DNA of 64,000 nt. Source: Sphingomonas colocasiae (GTDB lineage: Bacteria > Pseudomonadota > Alphaproteobacteria > Sphingomonadales > Sphingomonadaceae). A program made the translations under genes and the position numbers. The notes beneath the pieces were generated by a model. It was not told the origin of the DNA and did no database searches. It saw only the letters and a list, made by a program, of their open reading frames with translations. The DNA is taken from contig NZ_JAINVV010000004.1 in NCBI RefSeq assembly GCF_019880585.1, positions 1 to 64,000 of the forward strand, in the 5' to 3' direction. Below, in pieces: positions 52,751 to 61,772 of this stretch (positions are counted from its first letter, which is position 1; each line of letters opens with the position of its first letter).

Positions 52751-53439
52751 GCCGCGCGATCCGCGACGAGCAGGCCGTCGCGCATCTCCAGCACGCGATC
52801 GCAGCGCGTGGCGAGCGCGGGATCGTGCGTGATGATCACCAATGTCGCGCCCGCCGCCGCTTGCCGCGCGAACAGCAGGTCGACGATCGCGTCGCTGGTG
52901 TGGCCGTCGAGATTGCCGGTGGGTTCGTCGGCGAAGATGATCGTCGGCCGCGGCGCCACGGCGCGCGCGATCGCCACGCGTTGCTGCTCGCCGCCCGAAA
53001 GCTGCGCGGGATAATGGCCGATCCGGTGGCCGAGGCCGACCGCTTCGAGTTCGGCGGCCGCGCGCGCGAAGGCGTCGACGGCGCCGGCGAGTTCCAGCGG
53101 CACCGCGACATTCTCCAGCGCCGTCATCGTCGGCAACAAGTGGAAGGATTGCAGGACGATGCCGACGCGCCCGCGCCGCGCCCGTGCCAGCGCATCCTCG
53201 TCGAGCGCGCGATAGCCGATGCCCGCCACGGCGACCTCGCCGTCGCTGGCGCGCTCCAGCCCGGAAAGGATCGCCATCAGCGAGGATTTGCCCGATCCCG
53301 ACGGCCCCAGGATCGCGACACTTTGTCCGCGCGCGATATCCAGGTCGATCCCCTTGAGGATTTCGACGGGCGTTTCCTTCGATCCCAGCGTCAGCGTGAC
53401 ATTGCGCGCGCGGATTGCGATATCGGTATCGTTGGTCAT
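52747..53439 (-). CDS. ABC transporter ATP-binding protein, YbbA/LolD type
   Basis: This 230-residue ATPase has Walker A GPSGSGKSS (about 43-51), the Q-loop LQSFHLLPTMTALENV, the signature LSGGEQQR and Walker B IIFADEPTGNLD. Its size and the MacB/LolD-like branch fit YbbA. It energises the adjacent permease at the inner membrane. Its start is only 17 bases from the TTG start of the divergent esterase gene. Confidence 0.92.
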   Translation of the reverse strand: MTNDTDIAIRARNVTLTLGSKETPVEILKGIDLDIARGQSVAILGPSGSGKSSLMAILSGLERASDGEVAVAGIGYRALDEDALARARRGRVGIVLQSFHLLPTMTALENVAVPLELAGAVDAFARAAAELEAVGLGHRIGHYPAQLSGGEQQRVAIARAVAPRPTIIFADEPTGNLDGHTSDAIVDLLFARQAAAGATLVIITHDPALATRCDRVLEMRDGLLVADRAA

Positions 53440-53456
53440 TGCCGGAGCGCGCGCCC

Positions 53457-54158
53457 TTGTCGTTGAAGTTTCCCCACTATGCGGTCGCAGCCTTGCTCGT
53501 CCACTCGCTCATGGCCTGCACATCCGAACCGCCGGCAGGCAATTTGGTGACTGCCGACGCCAATGCAACGGCACCGGCGTCGAATGTGGTGGAAGACGGC
53601 GGCAAGCTGGTCGTTGCCTTCGGCGACAGCCTCTATGCCGGTTACGGCGTGCTGCCGCAGGAAAGCTTTCCCGCCGACCTGCAAAAGGCGCTGGCGGCCG
53701 ACGGAATCGCGGCGACCGTCCACAATGCCGGCGTCTCGGGCGATACCAGCGCGGCCGGGCTCGCCCGGCTGGCCTTCACGCTTGACGGCCTGCCGCGCAA
53801 GCCCGATCTGGTGATCGTCGGGCTGGGCGGCAACGACATGCTGCGCGGCATCGATCCCGAGCAGACGCGCGCGAACCTGACCGCGATCTGCGAGGAACTG
53901 AAGAAGCGTGGCATTCCGATCATGCTGACCGGCATGCTCGCGGCACCCAATATGGGCGCGGATTATGCCGGGCGCTTCAACCCGATCTACGCCGATCTCG
54001 CCAAGCGCTATGGCGCGACGCTCTATCCCTTCTTCCTCGACGGGGTGGTCGGCACGCCCGCGCTGATGCTGCCCGATCATATCCACCCCAATCCCCAGGG
54101 CATCGATCGCATCGTCGGGAAAGTGGCGCCGGTCGTCGCGGACGCGCTGGGGGACTGA
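53457..54158 (+). CDS. SGNH-hydrolase lipoprotein, TesA/arylesterase-like
   Basis: This 233-residue protein has a lipoprotein signal (AALLVHSLMACTS; Cys near residue 21) and SGNH blocks: I VVAFGDSLYAGYG (nucleophile Ser), II GVSGDTS (Gly), III GLGGND (Asn) and V LPDHIHPNPQG (Asp-His). It hydrolyses esters or thioesters in the periplasm, anchored to a membrane. The TTG at 53457 was chosen because GGAG (53444-53447) is correctly spaced; an ATG at 53415 would overlap the divergent ATPase gene. Confidence 0.9.
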   Translation: MSLKFPHYAVAALLVHSLMACTSEPPAGNLVTADANATAPASNVVEDGGKLVVAFGDSLYAGYGVLPQESFPADLQKALAADGIAATVHNAGVSGDTSAAGLARLAFTLDGLPRKPDLVIVGLGGNDMLRGIDPEQTRANLTAICEELKKRGIPIMLTGMLAAPNMGADYAGRFNPIYADLAKRYGATLYPFFLDGVVGTPALMLPDHIHPNPQGIDRIVGKVAPVVADALGD

Positions 54159-54334
54159 GCCGATCCGGTTTCGGTAGCCGGGTGGCCATGCTATGCCGTC
54201 CGCGTCGAAAAAGGCCGGCCGGTGTGGTTAGCCCGGCCCCCCGTTCACAACGGGTCTGTCCGTCGCCGATGCGACGAGTCCCGCGGCCTTGAACGCCCGC
54301 GCATGGTGCGCGGGCGAGAAAAGGAGCGTGGACG

Positions 54335-54757
54335 ATGCAACAGCAGATTTCCGTCATCACCCTGGGCATTTCCGATCTCGCGCGATCGCGCCGTTTCTAT
54401 GTCGACGGCTTTGGCTGGGGCCCGGTGTTCGAGAATGAGGAGATCATCTTCTACCAGATGAACGGCCTGATGCTCGGCACCTGGCTACAGGGCGCGCTGG
54501 AAACGGATATGCGGCGGAGCGGCCTTGCCCGCCCCGGCGCCTTCGCGCTGGCGCACAATGTCGCGGCGGCGGCGGATGTGCAGCCCCTGATCGAACGGCT
54601 GGCGGAGGCGGGCGGCACGATCCTGCGCGAGGGCGATGCACCGCCGCATGGCGGCTTTCGCGGCTATGTCGCCGATCCCGACGATCATTGCTGGGAAATC
54701 GCCTGGAATCCGTCCTGGACGATCGATGCGGAGGGCAGAGTGACGTTCGGCCTTTGA
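54335..54757 (+). CDS. VOC-superfamily (glyoxalase-fold) protein
   Basis: This 140-residue VOC protein has two beta-alpha-beta-beta-beta units: ITLGISDLARSRRFYVDGFGW (8-28) and ALAHNVAAAADVQPLIERL with GYVADPDDHCWEIAWNP (about 112-128). The EIAWNP end carries the metal-type Glu. It is predicted to be a cytoplasmic ligand-binding or dioxygenase/isomerase-like protein, substrate unknown. GAAAAGGAGCG before the ATG is a good ribosome binding site. Confidence 0.88.
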   Translation: MQQQISVITLGISDLARSRRFYVDGFGWGPVFENEEIIFYQMNGLMLGTWLQGALETDMRRSGLARPGAFALAHNVAAAADVQPLIERLAEAGGTILREGDAPPHGGFRGYVADPDDHCWEIAWNPSWTIDAEGRVTFGL

Positions 54758-54814
54758 CCGGCCCCAAGGCTGAAAGGTCTGCGGGGGGCGGCGCACTCCC
54801 CCGCAAACCGATCC

Positions 54815-55207
54815 TCAATGTTCTTTCGACAGTTCCACCACGATCACCTCGATCGGCTCGGGACCGACATTCACGTCCTGATGCTGGGTGCCGGGCGCGT
54901 TGGCGGGCAGCCAATAGGCCTTGCCCGACTGCCATTCATGGATCTCGCTGGTGCCGTCCTGCTCCAGGATCTTCATCGTGCCGCCCTTGAGCGCGATGAG
55001 CGCGCGGGGATGTTCGTGGCGGTGGAAGGGCAGCGGCGTGTTGGGGGTGATCACCGATTTCCACACCCGCGCCTGCGGGTTCTGGAACAGCGGCTCGCGT
55101 CCCGTCTGCGGCGCCGCAGCGACGCCGGCGGCATAGCCTGCGCCCGCCGACACGGCCGATACCGCCATCGCCATTATCGCCACTGTCAGTCCCGTCTTTC
55201 GGTTCAT
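54815..55207 (-). CDS. Exported cupin-domain protein
   Basis: This 130-residue protein has a signal peptide or N-terminal anchor (about 1-32) and a single cupin with metal motif PFHRHEHPRALIALKGG and late GTQHQDVNVG. Such small periplasmic cupins bind metal and small ligands. The ATG at 55207 was chosen because the upstream open frame is only the shadow of the amidase gene on the other strand. It lies between the VOC gene and the divergent amidase gene. Confidence 0.8.
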   Translation of the reverse strand: MNRKTGLTVAIMAMAVSAVSAGAGYAAGVAAAPQTGREPLFQNPQARVWKSVITPNTPLPFHRHEHPRALIALKGGTMKILEQDGTSEIHEWQSGKAYWLPANAPGTQHQDVNVGPEPIEVIVVELSKEH

Positions 55208-55339
55208 CGTCCATCCCCCGGAAAAGTTGCGCGGCCAAGCTATCACGGTCGCCGTGCGGGGAAAGCTGAAATCCCGTGGAAATCGATCGTGGCGGCGCGT
55301 TGCGCGCCCGCCATGCCGTGATAGGGTCGGGCACGGGTG

Positions 55340-57223
55340 ATGCGGGGGCGATGGATGCGGTTCTGGTCGGGTTGCAGGGTCATGATGCTCGGCGCCGCCG
55401 CGCTGGCGTTGACGGGGGCCGCGCCGGCGCCGCCATTCGATGTAGTGGAGGCGTCGATCGCCGATATCGACGCGGCGCTGGCGTCGGGCAGGGTGACATC
55501 GCGGCAGCTTGTCGAGGCCTATCTGGCGCGGATCGCCGCTTATGATCAGGCGGGGCCGGCGCTCAACGCGATCGTCACGCTGAACCAGGCCGCGCTGGCG
55601 CAGGCCGACGCGCTCGACGCGGAGCGCAAGGCGAAGGGGCCGCGCGGGCCGCTTCACGGCGTGCCCATCCTGATCAAGGACAATTTCGACACGGCGGACA
55701 TGCCGACGAGCGGCGGCACGCTGGCGCTCGCGACGCTGCGGCCTTCGGTGGACGCGGCACAGATCGCGAAGCTGCGCGCGGCGGGCGCGATCATCCTGGG
55801 CAAGACGACGCTGCACGAACTGGCGTCCGGGGTGACGACGGTGTCGTCCTATACCGGCTATAGCCGCAATCCCTATGATCCCGCGCGCTCGCCCGGCGGA
55901 TCGAGCGGGGGCACCGCCGCAGCCGTCGCCGCCAGTTTCGCGGCGGCGGGCATGGGCAGCGACACCTGCGGATCGATCCGCGTGCCTTCGGCCTATCAGA
56001 ATCTGTTCGGCCTGCGCGGCACGGCGGGCCTGTCGAGCGGCAAGGGTATCATGCCGCTTTCCTCCACCCAGGATATCGGCGGGCCGCTGGCGCGCTCGGT
56101 CAGCGACCTCGCGATCATGCTGGAGGCGACCGTCGAGCCCGACGCGGGCGGTACGCCGCGATCCTATCGCCCGATGCTGCGAGCCGACGGGTTGAAGGGC
56201 GCGCGGATCGGCGTGATCCGGGGTATGTTCGGCACCGCGCCCGAGGACAAGGAAGGGCAGGATGTCGCCGACGCCGCGATCGTCCGGATGCGCGCGGCGG
56301 GGGCGGTACTGGCCGACGTGACCCTGCCCGGCGTGGAGGATCTGCTCAAGGACAGCAGCATCACCCCGCATGAATTCAAATATGATTTCGCCGCCTATCT
56401 CGCCGCGCATCCCGGCGCGCCGGTGACGTCCCTGTCGCAGATCATCGCGCTTGGCCTGGATCACGACGCGCTCGACGCGCGGTTCCGGCTGCGCGATGCG
56501 GGATCGTCACGCGACGAGGCCGCCTATGCCGCGATCCTGGCCAAGCGCCGCGCGCTCAACGCGCTGGTGCTGCGGGTGATGGCCGAACAGAAGCTGGACG
56601 CGCTGCTCTATCCCACCACGCTGCGCCGCGCGCCGCTGATCGGGGCGGACGATGCGATGGTCGCGCCGACCTGCCAGTTCAGCGCGACCGCCGGTCTGCC
56701 GGCGATCGCCATTCCCGCCGGGTTCACCGAGCGCGGATTTCCGATCGGACTGGAATTGCTGGGCGCGACCTTCGCCGAACCGACGCTGATCCGGCTCGCT
56801 TATGGCTGGGAACAGGCCGCGCGACCGCGCCGTGCGCCGTTCAGCACGCCCCCGCTGATCGCGGGCAAGGCCCCCGCGCCGATCGCCTTCACCACCACGA
56901 TGCGTGTGGCCGGCGGTGGCGGCGCGACGGCCGATTTCCGCTATGATCCGACGACGGCGACGCTCGACATCCGCGCCAGGGTGACGGGCATCGCCGCCGA
57001 CCAGATGATCGCGCTGACGCTCCAGCGCGCGCGGGACGGCGGCCCCGGCCCGATCCTCGCGCCGCTGATCATGCATGGCGGGCTCAGCGGCGCCACACGA
57101 TTGACGCTGTCCGCCCCGGATCGCGCCGCGCTGCTTGCCGGCGGATTCTACACCGCGCTCTACACGCGCGCCGCGCCATTGGGGGCGGCGAAGGCGGTGG
57201 TCAGGGTGCCGCCGGGGAAATAG
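55340..57223 (+). CDS. Secreted amidase with C-terminal extension
   Basis: This 627-residue amidase-signature enzyme has an N-terminal signal peptide (about 15-30) and the Lys of ILIKDNFDT (about 113). The cis-Ser lies in SPGGSSGGT (about 188) and the nucleophile Ser in DTCGSIRVPS (about 212). About 110 residues after the catalytic domain (from about 515) form a beta-rich region with a CHRD-like feel (FTTTMRVAGGGG..., then RATVTGI-like), possibly an extra binding domain. It hydrolyses amides outside the cytoplasm. Confidence 0.85.
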   Translation: MRGRWMRFWSGCRVMMLGAAALALTGAAPAPPFDVVEASIADIDAALASGRVTSRQLVEAYLARIAAYDQAGPALNAIVTLNQAALAQADALDAERKAKGPRGPLHGVPILIKDNFDTADMPTSGGTLALATLRPSVDAAQIAKLRAAGAIILGKTTLHELASGVTTVSSYTGYSRNPYDPARSPGGSSGGTAAAVAASFAAAGMGSDTCGSIRVPSAYQNLFGLRGTAGLSSGKGIMPLSSTQDIGGPLARSVSDLAIMLEATVEPDAGGTPRSYRPMLRADGLKGARIGVIRGMFGTAPEDKEGQDVADAAIVRMRAAGAVLADVTLPGVEDLLKDSSITPHEFKYDFAAYLAAHPGAPVTSLSQIIALGLDHDALDARFRLRDAGSSRDEAAYAAILAKRRALNALVLRVMAEQKLDALLYPTTLRRAPLIGADDAMVAPTCQFSATAGLPAIAIPAGFTERGFPIGLELLGATFAEPTLIRLAYGWEQAARPRRAPFSTPPLIAGKAPAPIAFTTTMRVAGGGGATADFRYDPTTATLDIRARVTGIAADQMIALTLQRARDGGPGPILAPLIMHGGLSGATRLTLSAPDRAALLAGGFYTALYTRAAPLGAAKAVVRVPPGK

Positions 57224-57225
57224 AG

Positions 57226-57326
57226 CATCGTGCGGAAAAGTGGGAACCGGTTTTCCGTAAAAACGATGCGATCACAAATATCTAGAGCGGACTTCGCGAT
57301 TCAGGTTTTGCGCAGTCCGCTCTAGA
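57226..57326. repeat. Two alphaproteobacterial-type palindromic elements
   Basis: CATCGT/ACGATG (57226-57231 and 57263-57268) encloses CGGAAAA/TTTTCCG (57233-57239 and 57251-57257). It is followed by 12-base perfect arms, TCTAGAGCGGAC (57281-57292) and GTCCGCTCTAGA (57315-57326). Both are of widespread intergenic types. They separate the amidase and SLC13 genes, which are convergent. Confidence 0.85.
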
Positions 57327-57332
57327 AGCGGT

Positions 57333-59108
57333 TCAGCGCACCGGCCAGAAGGCCAGGATCAGCGGCACGCCGACGATCAGCACGATCAGGCTGAGCGGCG
57401 CGCCCAGACGGGCATAGTCGCCGAACCGATAGCCGCCCGGCCCCATCACCAACGTGTTGCACTGGTGGCCGATCGGCGTGAGGAAGTCGCAGCCCGCGCC
57501 GACCGCGACCGCCATCAGGAAGGCATCCGGGCGCATGTGCAGGTCCTGCGCGAAGCTGGCGGCGATCGGCGCCATCACCAGCACGGTCGCGGCGTTGTTG
57601 AGGAAGGGCGTCACCGCCATCGCCGCGACCAGGATCAGCGCTACCGCGCCCCAGGGCGGCAATGTCGCGGCGGTGGCGGACAGCCAGTTGGCGATCAGAT
57701 CGGTCCCGCCCGTCGTCTGCAGGGCGCCGCTGACCGGGATCAGCGCGCCCAGCATGATCAGGATCGGCCATTCGACATGGGCATAGGCTTCGCGCACCGG
57801 CAGCGCCCCGGTCAGCATCACGAGCGCGGCGGCGCCGAAAAAGGCGACGGCGACGGGCACCAGCCCGAGCGCTGTCGCCGCCATCGCCGCGCCGAGGATG
57901 GCGACGGGCAGGATGCGCTGCTGCGGACTGCCCAGCCGCAGCGGCCGTTCGGCGAGCGGCAGGCAGCCGAGCGCGCGAAGCTGTTCGGGCAATGTGTCGA
58001 GCGCGCCCTGGAGCACGATGACGTCGCCGGCGCGCAGCATCGTGTTGCCGAGGCCGCGCAACAGCCGGTCCCCGGATCGCGATATCGCGAGCAGATTGAC
58101 GCCGTACCGATCGTGCAGCGCCACTTTTTCGGCGGCGCGCCCGATCAGCACCGAATCGGCGCCGATCACCGCTTCGATCACGCCGACATTCTCGGCGGCG
58201 GTTTCGGTCACCAGCGCGCGGTCCTGTCCGGCCAGCGCCAGGCCGTTCTCCGCGATCGCGCGTTCCAGCGCGTCGGGTTCACCCTTCATCACCAGCGTGT
58301 CGTCCGCCTTCAGCACCATCCGCCCGGACGGTTTCCGCCGCTTGCCGTCGCCGCGTTGCAGGCCGGTCAGCTCGACCTCGCCCAGCCTGTGCCGGAGGGC
58401 GGCGACCGTCTGGCCCACGATCGGGGCGTTCTCGGGGATTTCCGCCTCGGTCGTGTAATCCTGGATGTCGAGCGCTTCGCCCATCGTCGGCGCGGCGCGG
58501 CGGTCGCGCGGCAACAGGCGATAGCCGAAACGCAGGAAGACGATGCCGACCAGCGAAAGACCGAGCCCGACCGGCGCATAGTCGAACATCGCGAAGGGCT
58601 CGCCCGTCATCTGTTCGCGCACCCGCGACACGATGATATTGGGTGAGGTGCCGACCAAGGTGATGAGGCCGCCGAGCAAGGATCCGAACGCCATCGGCAT
58701 CAGGAAGACCGATGGTGAGGCGTCCGATCGCTTCGCCATGCGGAAGGCGGCGGGCATCAGGATCGCGAGCGCGCCGATATTCTTGACCAGCGCGGAGAGG
58801 AAGGTGACCGACGAGACGAGGATGGTGAGCTGCCAGCGCACGCGCGACATGCCGGCGGTCAGCCGGTCGAGCACCCGCTCCACCAGGCCCGATCGCGCGA
58901 CCGCGGCGCTGACGACCAGCGCGCTGCCGACGATGATGACGATATCGTCGCTGAACCCCGAAAATGCCTGTTTCGCGGGCACCGTGCCCGCCGCGATCGA
59001 CGCGAGCAGCGCGAGGATGGCGACGAGGTCGTAGCGCAGCCGTCCCCAGATGAAGAGCAGCATCATGCCCGCAAGAATTGCTAATGCGAGCATCTGGGGT
59101 TGGGTCAT
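57333..59108 (-). CDS. SLC13/DASS-type permease with two TrkA-C domains
   Basis: This 591-residue inner-membrane permease has N-terminal and C-terminal membrane halves with ion-transporter-type loops (LVGTSPNIIV at about 152-161; TPIGHQCNTLV near the end). Two cytoplasmic RCK/TrkA-C domains lie between them (about 205-290 and 295-375). The family imports dicarboxylates, sulfate or related anions, often with sodium. The gene stands alone. Confidence 0.9.
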   Translation of the reverse strand: MTQPQMLALAILAGMMLLFIWGRLRYDLVAILALLASIAAGTVPAKQAFSGFSDDIVIIVGSALVVSAAVARSGLVERVLDRLTAGMSRVRWQLTILVSSVTFLSALVKNIGALAILMPAAFRMAKRSDASPSVFLMPMAFGSLLGGLITLVGTSPNIIVSRVREQMTGEPFAMFDYAPVGLGLSLVGIVFLRFGYRLLPRDRRAAPTMGEALDIQDYTTEAEIPENAPIVGQTVAALRHRLGEVELTGLQRGDGKRRKPSGRMVLKADDTLVMKGEPDALERAIAENGLALAGQDRALVTETAAENVGVIEAVIGADSVLIGRAAEKVALHDRYGVNLLAISRSGDRLLRGLGNTMLRAGDVIVLQGALDTLPEQLRALGCLPLAERPLRLGSPQQRILPVAILGAAMAATALGLVPVAVAFFGAAALVMLTGALPVREAYAHVEWPILIMLGALIPVSGALQTTGGTDLIANWLSATAATLPPWGAVALILVAAMAVTPFLNNAATVLVMAPIAASFAQDLHMRPDAFLMAVAVGAGCDFLTPIGHQCNTLVMGPGGYRFGDYARLGAPLSLIVLIVGVPLILAFWPVR

Positions 59109-59194
59109 CGCGGCTCCGGACGGGCAAGCGCGACCGGACGGCCCCGCCCGAAGCTAAACGCCCCGGGCGGGAAATTGGTCCCGATAAAAGCGGG

Positions 59195-61555
59195 TTAGTC
59201 CAGGATCAGCTCCGCCATGGCATCGACGATCGCATCGGCGTCGAGGCGATAGGTGCGATACAGGTCCGGCAGGTCGCCGGTCTGGCCGAAGCGGTCGAGG
59301 CCGAGCGGGCTCACCCGGTGGCCGCGCACGCCGCCCAGCCAGGCGAGCGAGGTCGGGCTGCCGTCGATCACCGTCACCAGCGAGGCGTTTCGCGCCAGCC
59401 GGCCGAGCAGCGCATCGGCATGCGACGCGCCGGCCTCGCCCTTCGTCCAGCGATTGGCGCGCTGCGCGGACCAGCCGCGCTGGAGCAGATCCGGCGAGGT
59501 GACGTTGAGCAGGCCGATGCCCGGCAGATCCTCGCTGAGCTGTTCCCAGGCGGCGAACGCCTCCGGCATGATCGCGCCCGTCGCGACGATCGCGTGCGCC
59601 GCGCCCTCGCCGGGCTCCTTCAGCCAGTATCCGCCCTTCAGCGCGTCGTCGCGCCAGCCCGTGCCGGCGCGCTCCACCTGATCGAGCGTGCGCGTGGTCA
59701 GGCGCAGATAGACCGAGCCGCCGCCATCGGCCTGCATATGGTCGAACGCCCATTCCATCATCGCGGCGAGCTCGTCGGCATAGGCGGGCTCGAAATAGGT
59801 GAGGCCCGGCTGGCCGATGCCGATCAGCGGCGTGTTGATCGACTGGTGCGCGCCGCCCTCCGGCCCGAGCGTCAGGCCCGACGGGGTGGCGACGAGCAGG
59901 AAGCGCGCATCCTGGTAGCAGCCATAGTTGAGCACATCGAGGCCGCGCGAGATGAACGGATCATAGACCGTGCCGATCGGCAGCAGCCGCGTGCCGAACA
60001 GCGGCGCGGCCAGGCCGAGCGCGGCCAGCGTCAGGAACAGATTCTGTTCGGCGATGCCCAGCTCGACATGCTGGCCGGCGCCATTGCCCGTCCATTTCTG
60101 CGCGGAGGGGATGCGGGCGAGCTGGAAGACGTCCTTCAGCTCCTGCCGGCGGAACAGGCCGCGCTGGTTCACCCAGGCGCCGAGATTGGTTGAAACGGTG
60201 ACGTCGGGCGAGGTCGTGACGATATGGTCGGCGATCGGATGGCCCGATTTGGAGAGGTCGAGCAGGATGCGCCCGAACGCCGCCTGGGTCGATTGCTCGG
60301 CGCCCTCGGGAACCGGGATCGCGGGCACGGGCACCGCGGGCGCCGCGGTCTCGCGGTTGCCCGCGCTCAGCGGAGAGGCGTCGACGAACGCCTTCAGTTC
60401 GGCGGCGGCATTGTCGCCAAGCCCCGCATAGGGCGCCCATTCGTCGCCCTCGGCGATGCCCAGCCCCTGGCGCAGCGCTTCCACCTGGCTGGGGTTCATC
60501 AGCCCGGCATGATTGTCCTTGTGGCCCGCGAAGGGCAGGCCATAGCCCTTGACGGTATAGGCGATGAACACCGTCGGCCGGTCGTCCTGCGCGTCGTCGA
60601 ACGCCTCCGCCAGCGATTCGGCGCAATGGCCGCCCAGATTGGTCATGAGCTGCGACAGCGCCGCATCGTCATAGCTCGCGATCAGCGCGGCCACGCGCTT
60701 GTCGGCGCCGATGTCGCGCATCAGCCGCTCGCGCCACGCGGCGCCGCCCTGATAGGTGAGCGCGGCATATTCGGCATTGGGGCAGGTATCGATCCATTGC
60801 TCGATCGCCTTGCCGCCGGGCCGCGCGAACGCCGCCTTTTGCAGCTTGCCGTATTTCAGCGTGACGACGCGCCAGCCGCAGGTCTCGAAGATATCGTCGA
60901 AGCGGCGGAACATCCGGTCCGCCGTCGTCGCGTCGAGCGACTGGCGGTTATAGTCGATGATCCACCAGCAATTGCGGATGTCGTGCTTGTACCCTTCGAT
61001 CAGGCATTCGTAGATATTGCCTTCGTCAAGTTCGGCATCGCCCATCAGCGCGATCATCCGGCCCGCCTTTTCGGGGGCGAGGCGGCCATGCGCGATCAGA
61101 TAATCCTGCACCAGGCTGGCGAAGGCGGTTATGCCGACGCCCAGGCCCACCGATCCGGTCGAGAAATCGACGGGAATCCTGTCCTTGGTGCGGCTGGGAT
61201 AGCTTTGCGCGCCGCCCAGCCCGCGAAAGCGCTGGAGCTGGTCCAGCTCCTGGTTGCCGAGCATATAGTGGATCGCGTGGAGCAGCGGCCCGGCATGCGG
61301 CTTCACCGCGACCTTGTCGTTGGGGCCGAGCGCGTGGAAATACAGCGTCGACATGATCGTCGACATCGACGCGCAGCTCGCCTGATGCCCGCCGACCTTC
61401 AGCCCGTCGCGGCTGTCGCGCAGGTGATTGGCGTTGTGGATCGTCCAGGCCGATAGCCAGCGTAGCCGCGCATCGATCCATTCGAGATAGGTGACCCGCC
61501 GCTTGCGCTCCGCGCGCGCCGCGATGCTGTCGATACGGGTCTTCGAAGGGGCCAT
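59195..61555 (-). CDS. AceE-like transketolase-family protein
   Basis: This 786-residue ThDP enzyme resembles the homodimeric E1 (AceE/MdeB) type. The N-terminus has NHLRDSRDGLKVGGHQASCASM and a ThDP-Mg motif, GDAELDEGNIYECL (about 172) to N (DYNRQS). The second half contains VELGIAEQNLF with the activating Glu and a C-terminal transketolase domain. No E2/E3 lipoyl gene is nearby. It may be an oxo-acid dehydrogenase E1 homologue or a transketolase; annotation beyond the family is not safe. Confidence 0.85.
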   Translation of the reverse strand: MAPSKTRIDSIAARAERKRRVTYLEWIDARLRWLSAWTIHNANHLRDSRDGLKVGGHQASCASMSTIMSTLYFHALGPNDKVAVKPHAGPLLHAIHYMLGNQELDQLQRFRGLGGAQSYPSRTKDRIPVDFSTGSVGLGVGITAFASLVQDYLIAHGRLAPEKAGRMIALMGDAELDEGNIYECLIEGYKHDIRNCWWIIDYNRQSLDATTADRMFRRFDDIFETCGWRVVTLKYGKLQKAAFARPGGKAIEQWIDTCPNAEYAALTYQGGAAWRERLMRDIGADKRVAALIASYDDAALSQLMTNLGGHCAESLAEAFDDAQDDRPTVFIAYTVKGYGLPFAGHKDNHAGLMNPSQVEALRQGLGIAEGDEWAPYAGLGDNAAAELKAFVDASPLSAGNRETAAPAVPVPAIPVPEGAEQSTQAAFGRILLDLSKSGHPIADHIVTTSPDVTVSTNLGAWVNQRGLFRRQELKDVFQLARIPSAQKWTGNGAGQHVELGIAEQNLFLTLAALGLAAPLFGTRLLPIGTVYDPFISRGLDVLNYGCYQDARFLLVATPSGLTLGPEGGAHQSINTPLIGIGQPGLTYFEPAYADELAAMMEWAFDHMQADGGGSVYLRLTTRTLDQVERAGTGWRDDALKGGYWLKEPGEGAAHAIVATGAIMPEAFAAWEQLSEDLPGIGLLNVTSPDLLQRGWSAQRANRWTKGEAGASHADALLGRLARNASLVTVIDGSPTSLAWLGGVRGHRVSPLGLDRFGQTGDLPDLYRTYRLDADAIVDAMAELILD

Positions 61556-61671
61556 GATCGGGTTCCGTGAAAAGGACGCTAAGCCTGTCCTAATCCGTGG
61601 AGCTCGAAGGCGGCAACTTGAATCGTCATTTCGGTGGTTTGGAATGCGCGGAGGCTTATCGCCCTACTCAT

Positions 61672-61739
61672 GTCATTCCGGCGAAAGCCGGAATCTCTTG
61701 CTCTATGCCGAGGGAGATTCCGGCTTTCGCCGGAATGAC
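61672..61739. repeat. 26-bp perfect inverted repeat
   Basis: Arms at 61672-61697 and 61714-61739 are perfect inverted copies starting GTCATTCCGGCG. Each arm is itself a hairpin (ATTCCGGCgaaaGCCGGAAT). It is of the same type as the repeat at 40511. Confidence 0.9.
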
Positions 61740-61772
61740 GTGATGACGGTGAAAGTTGTTCCAACCCCGCCC

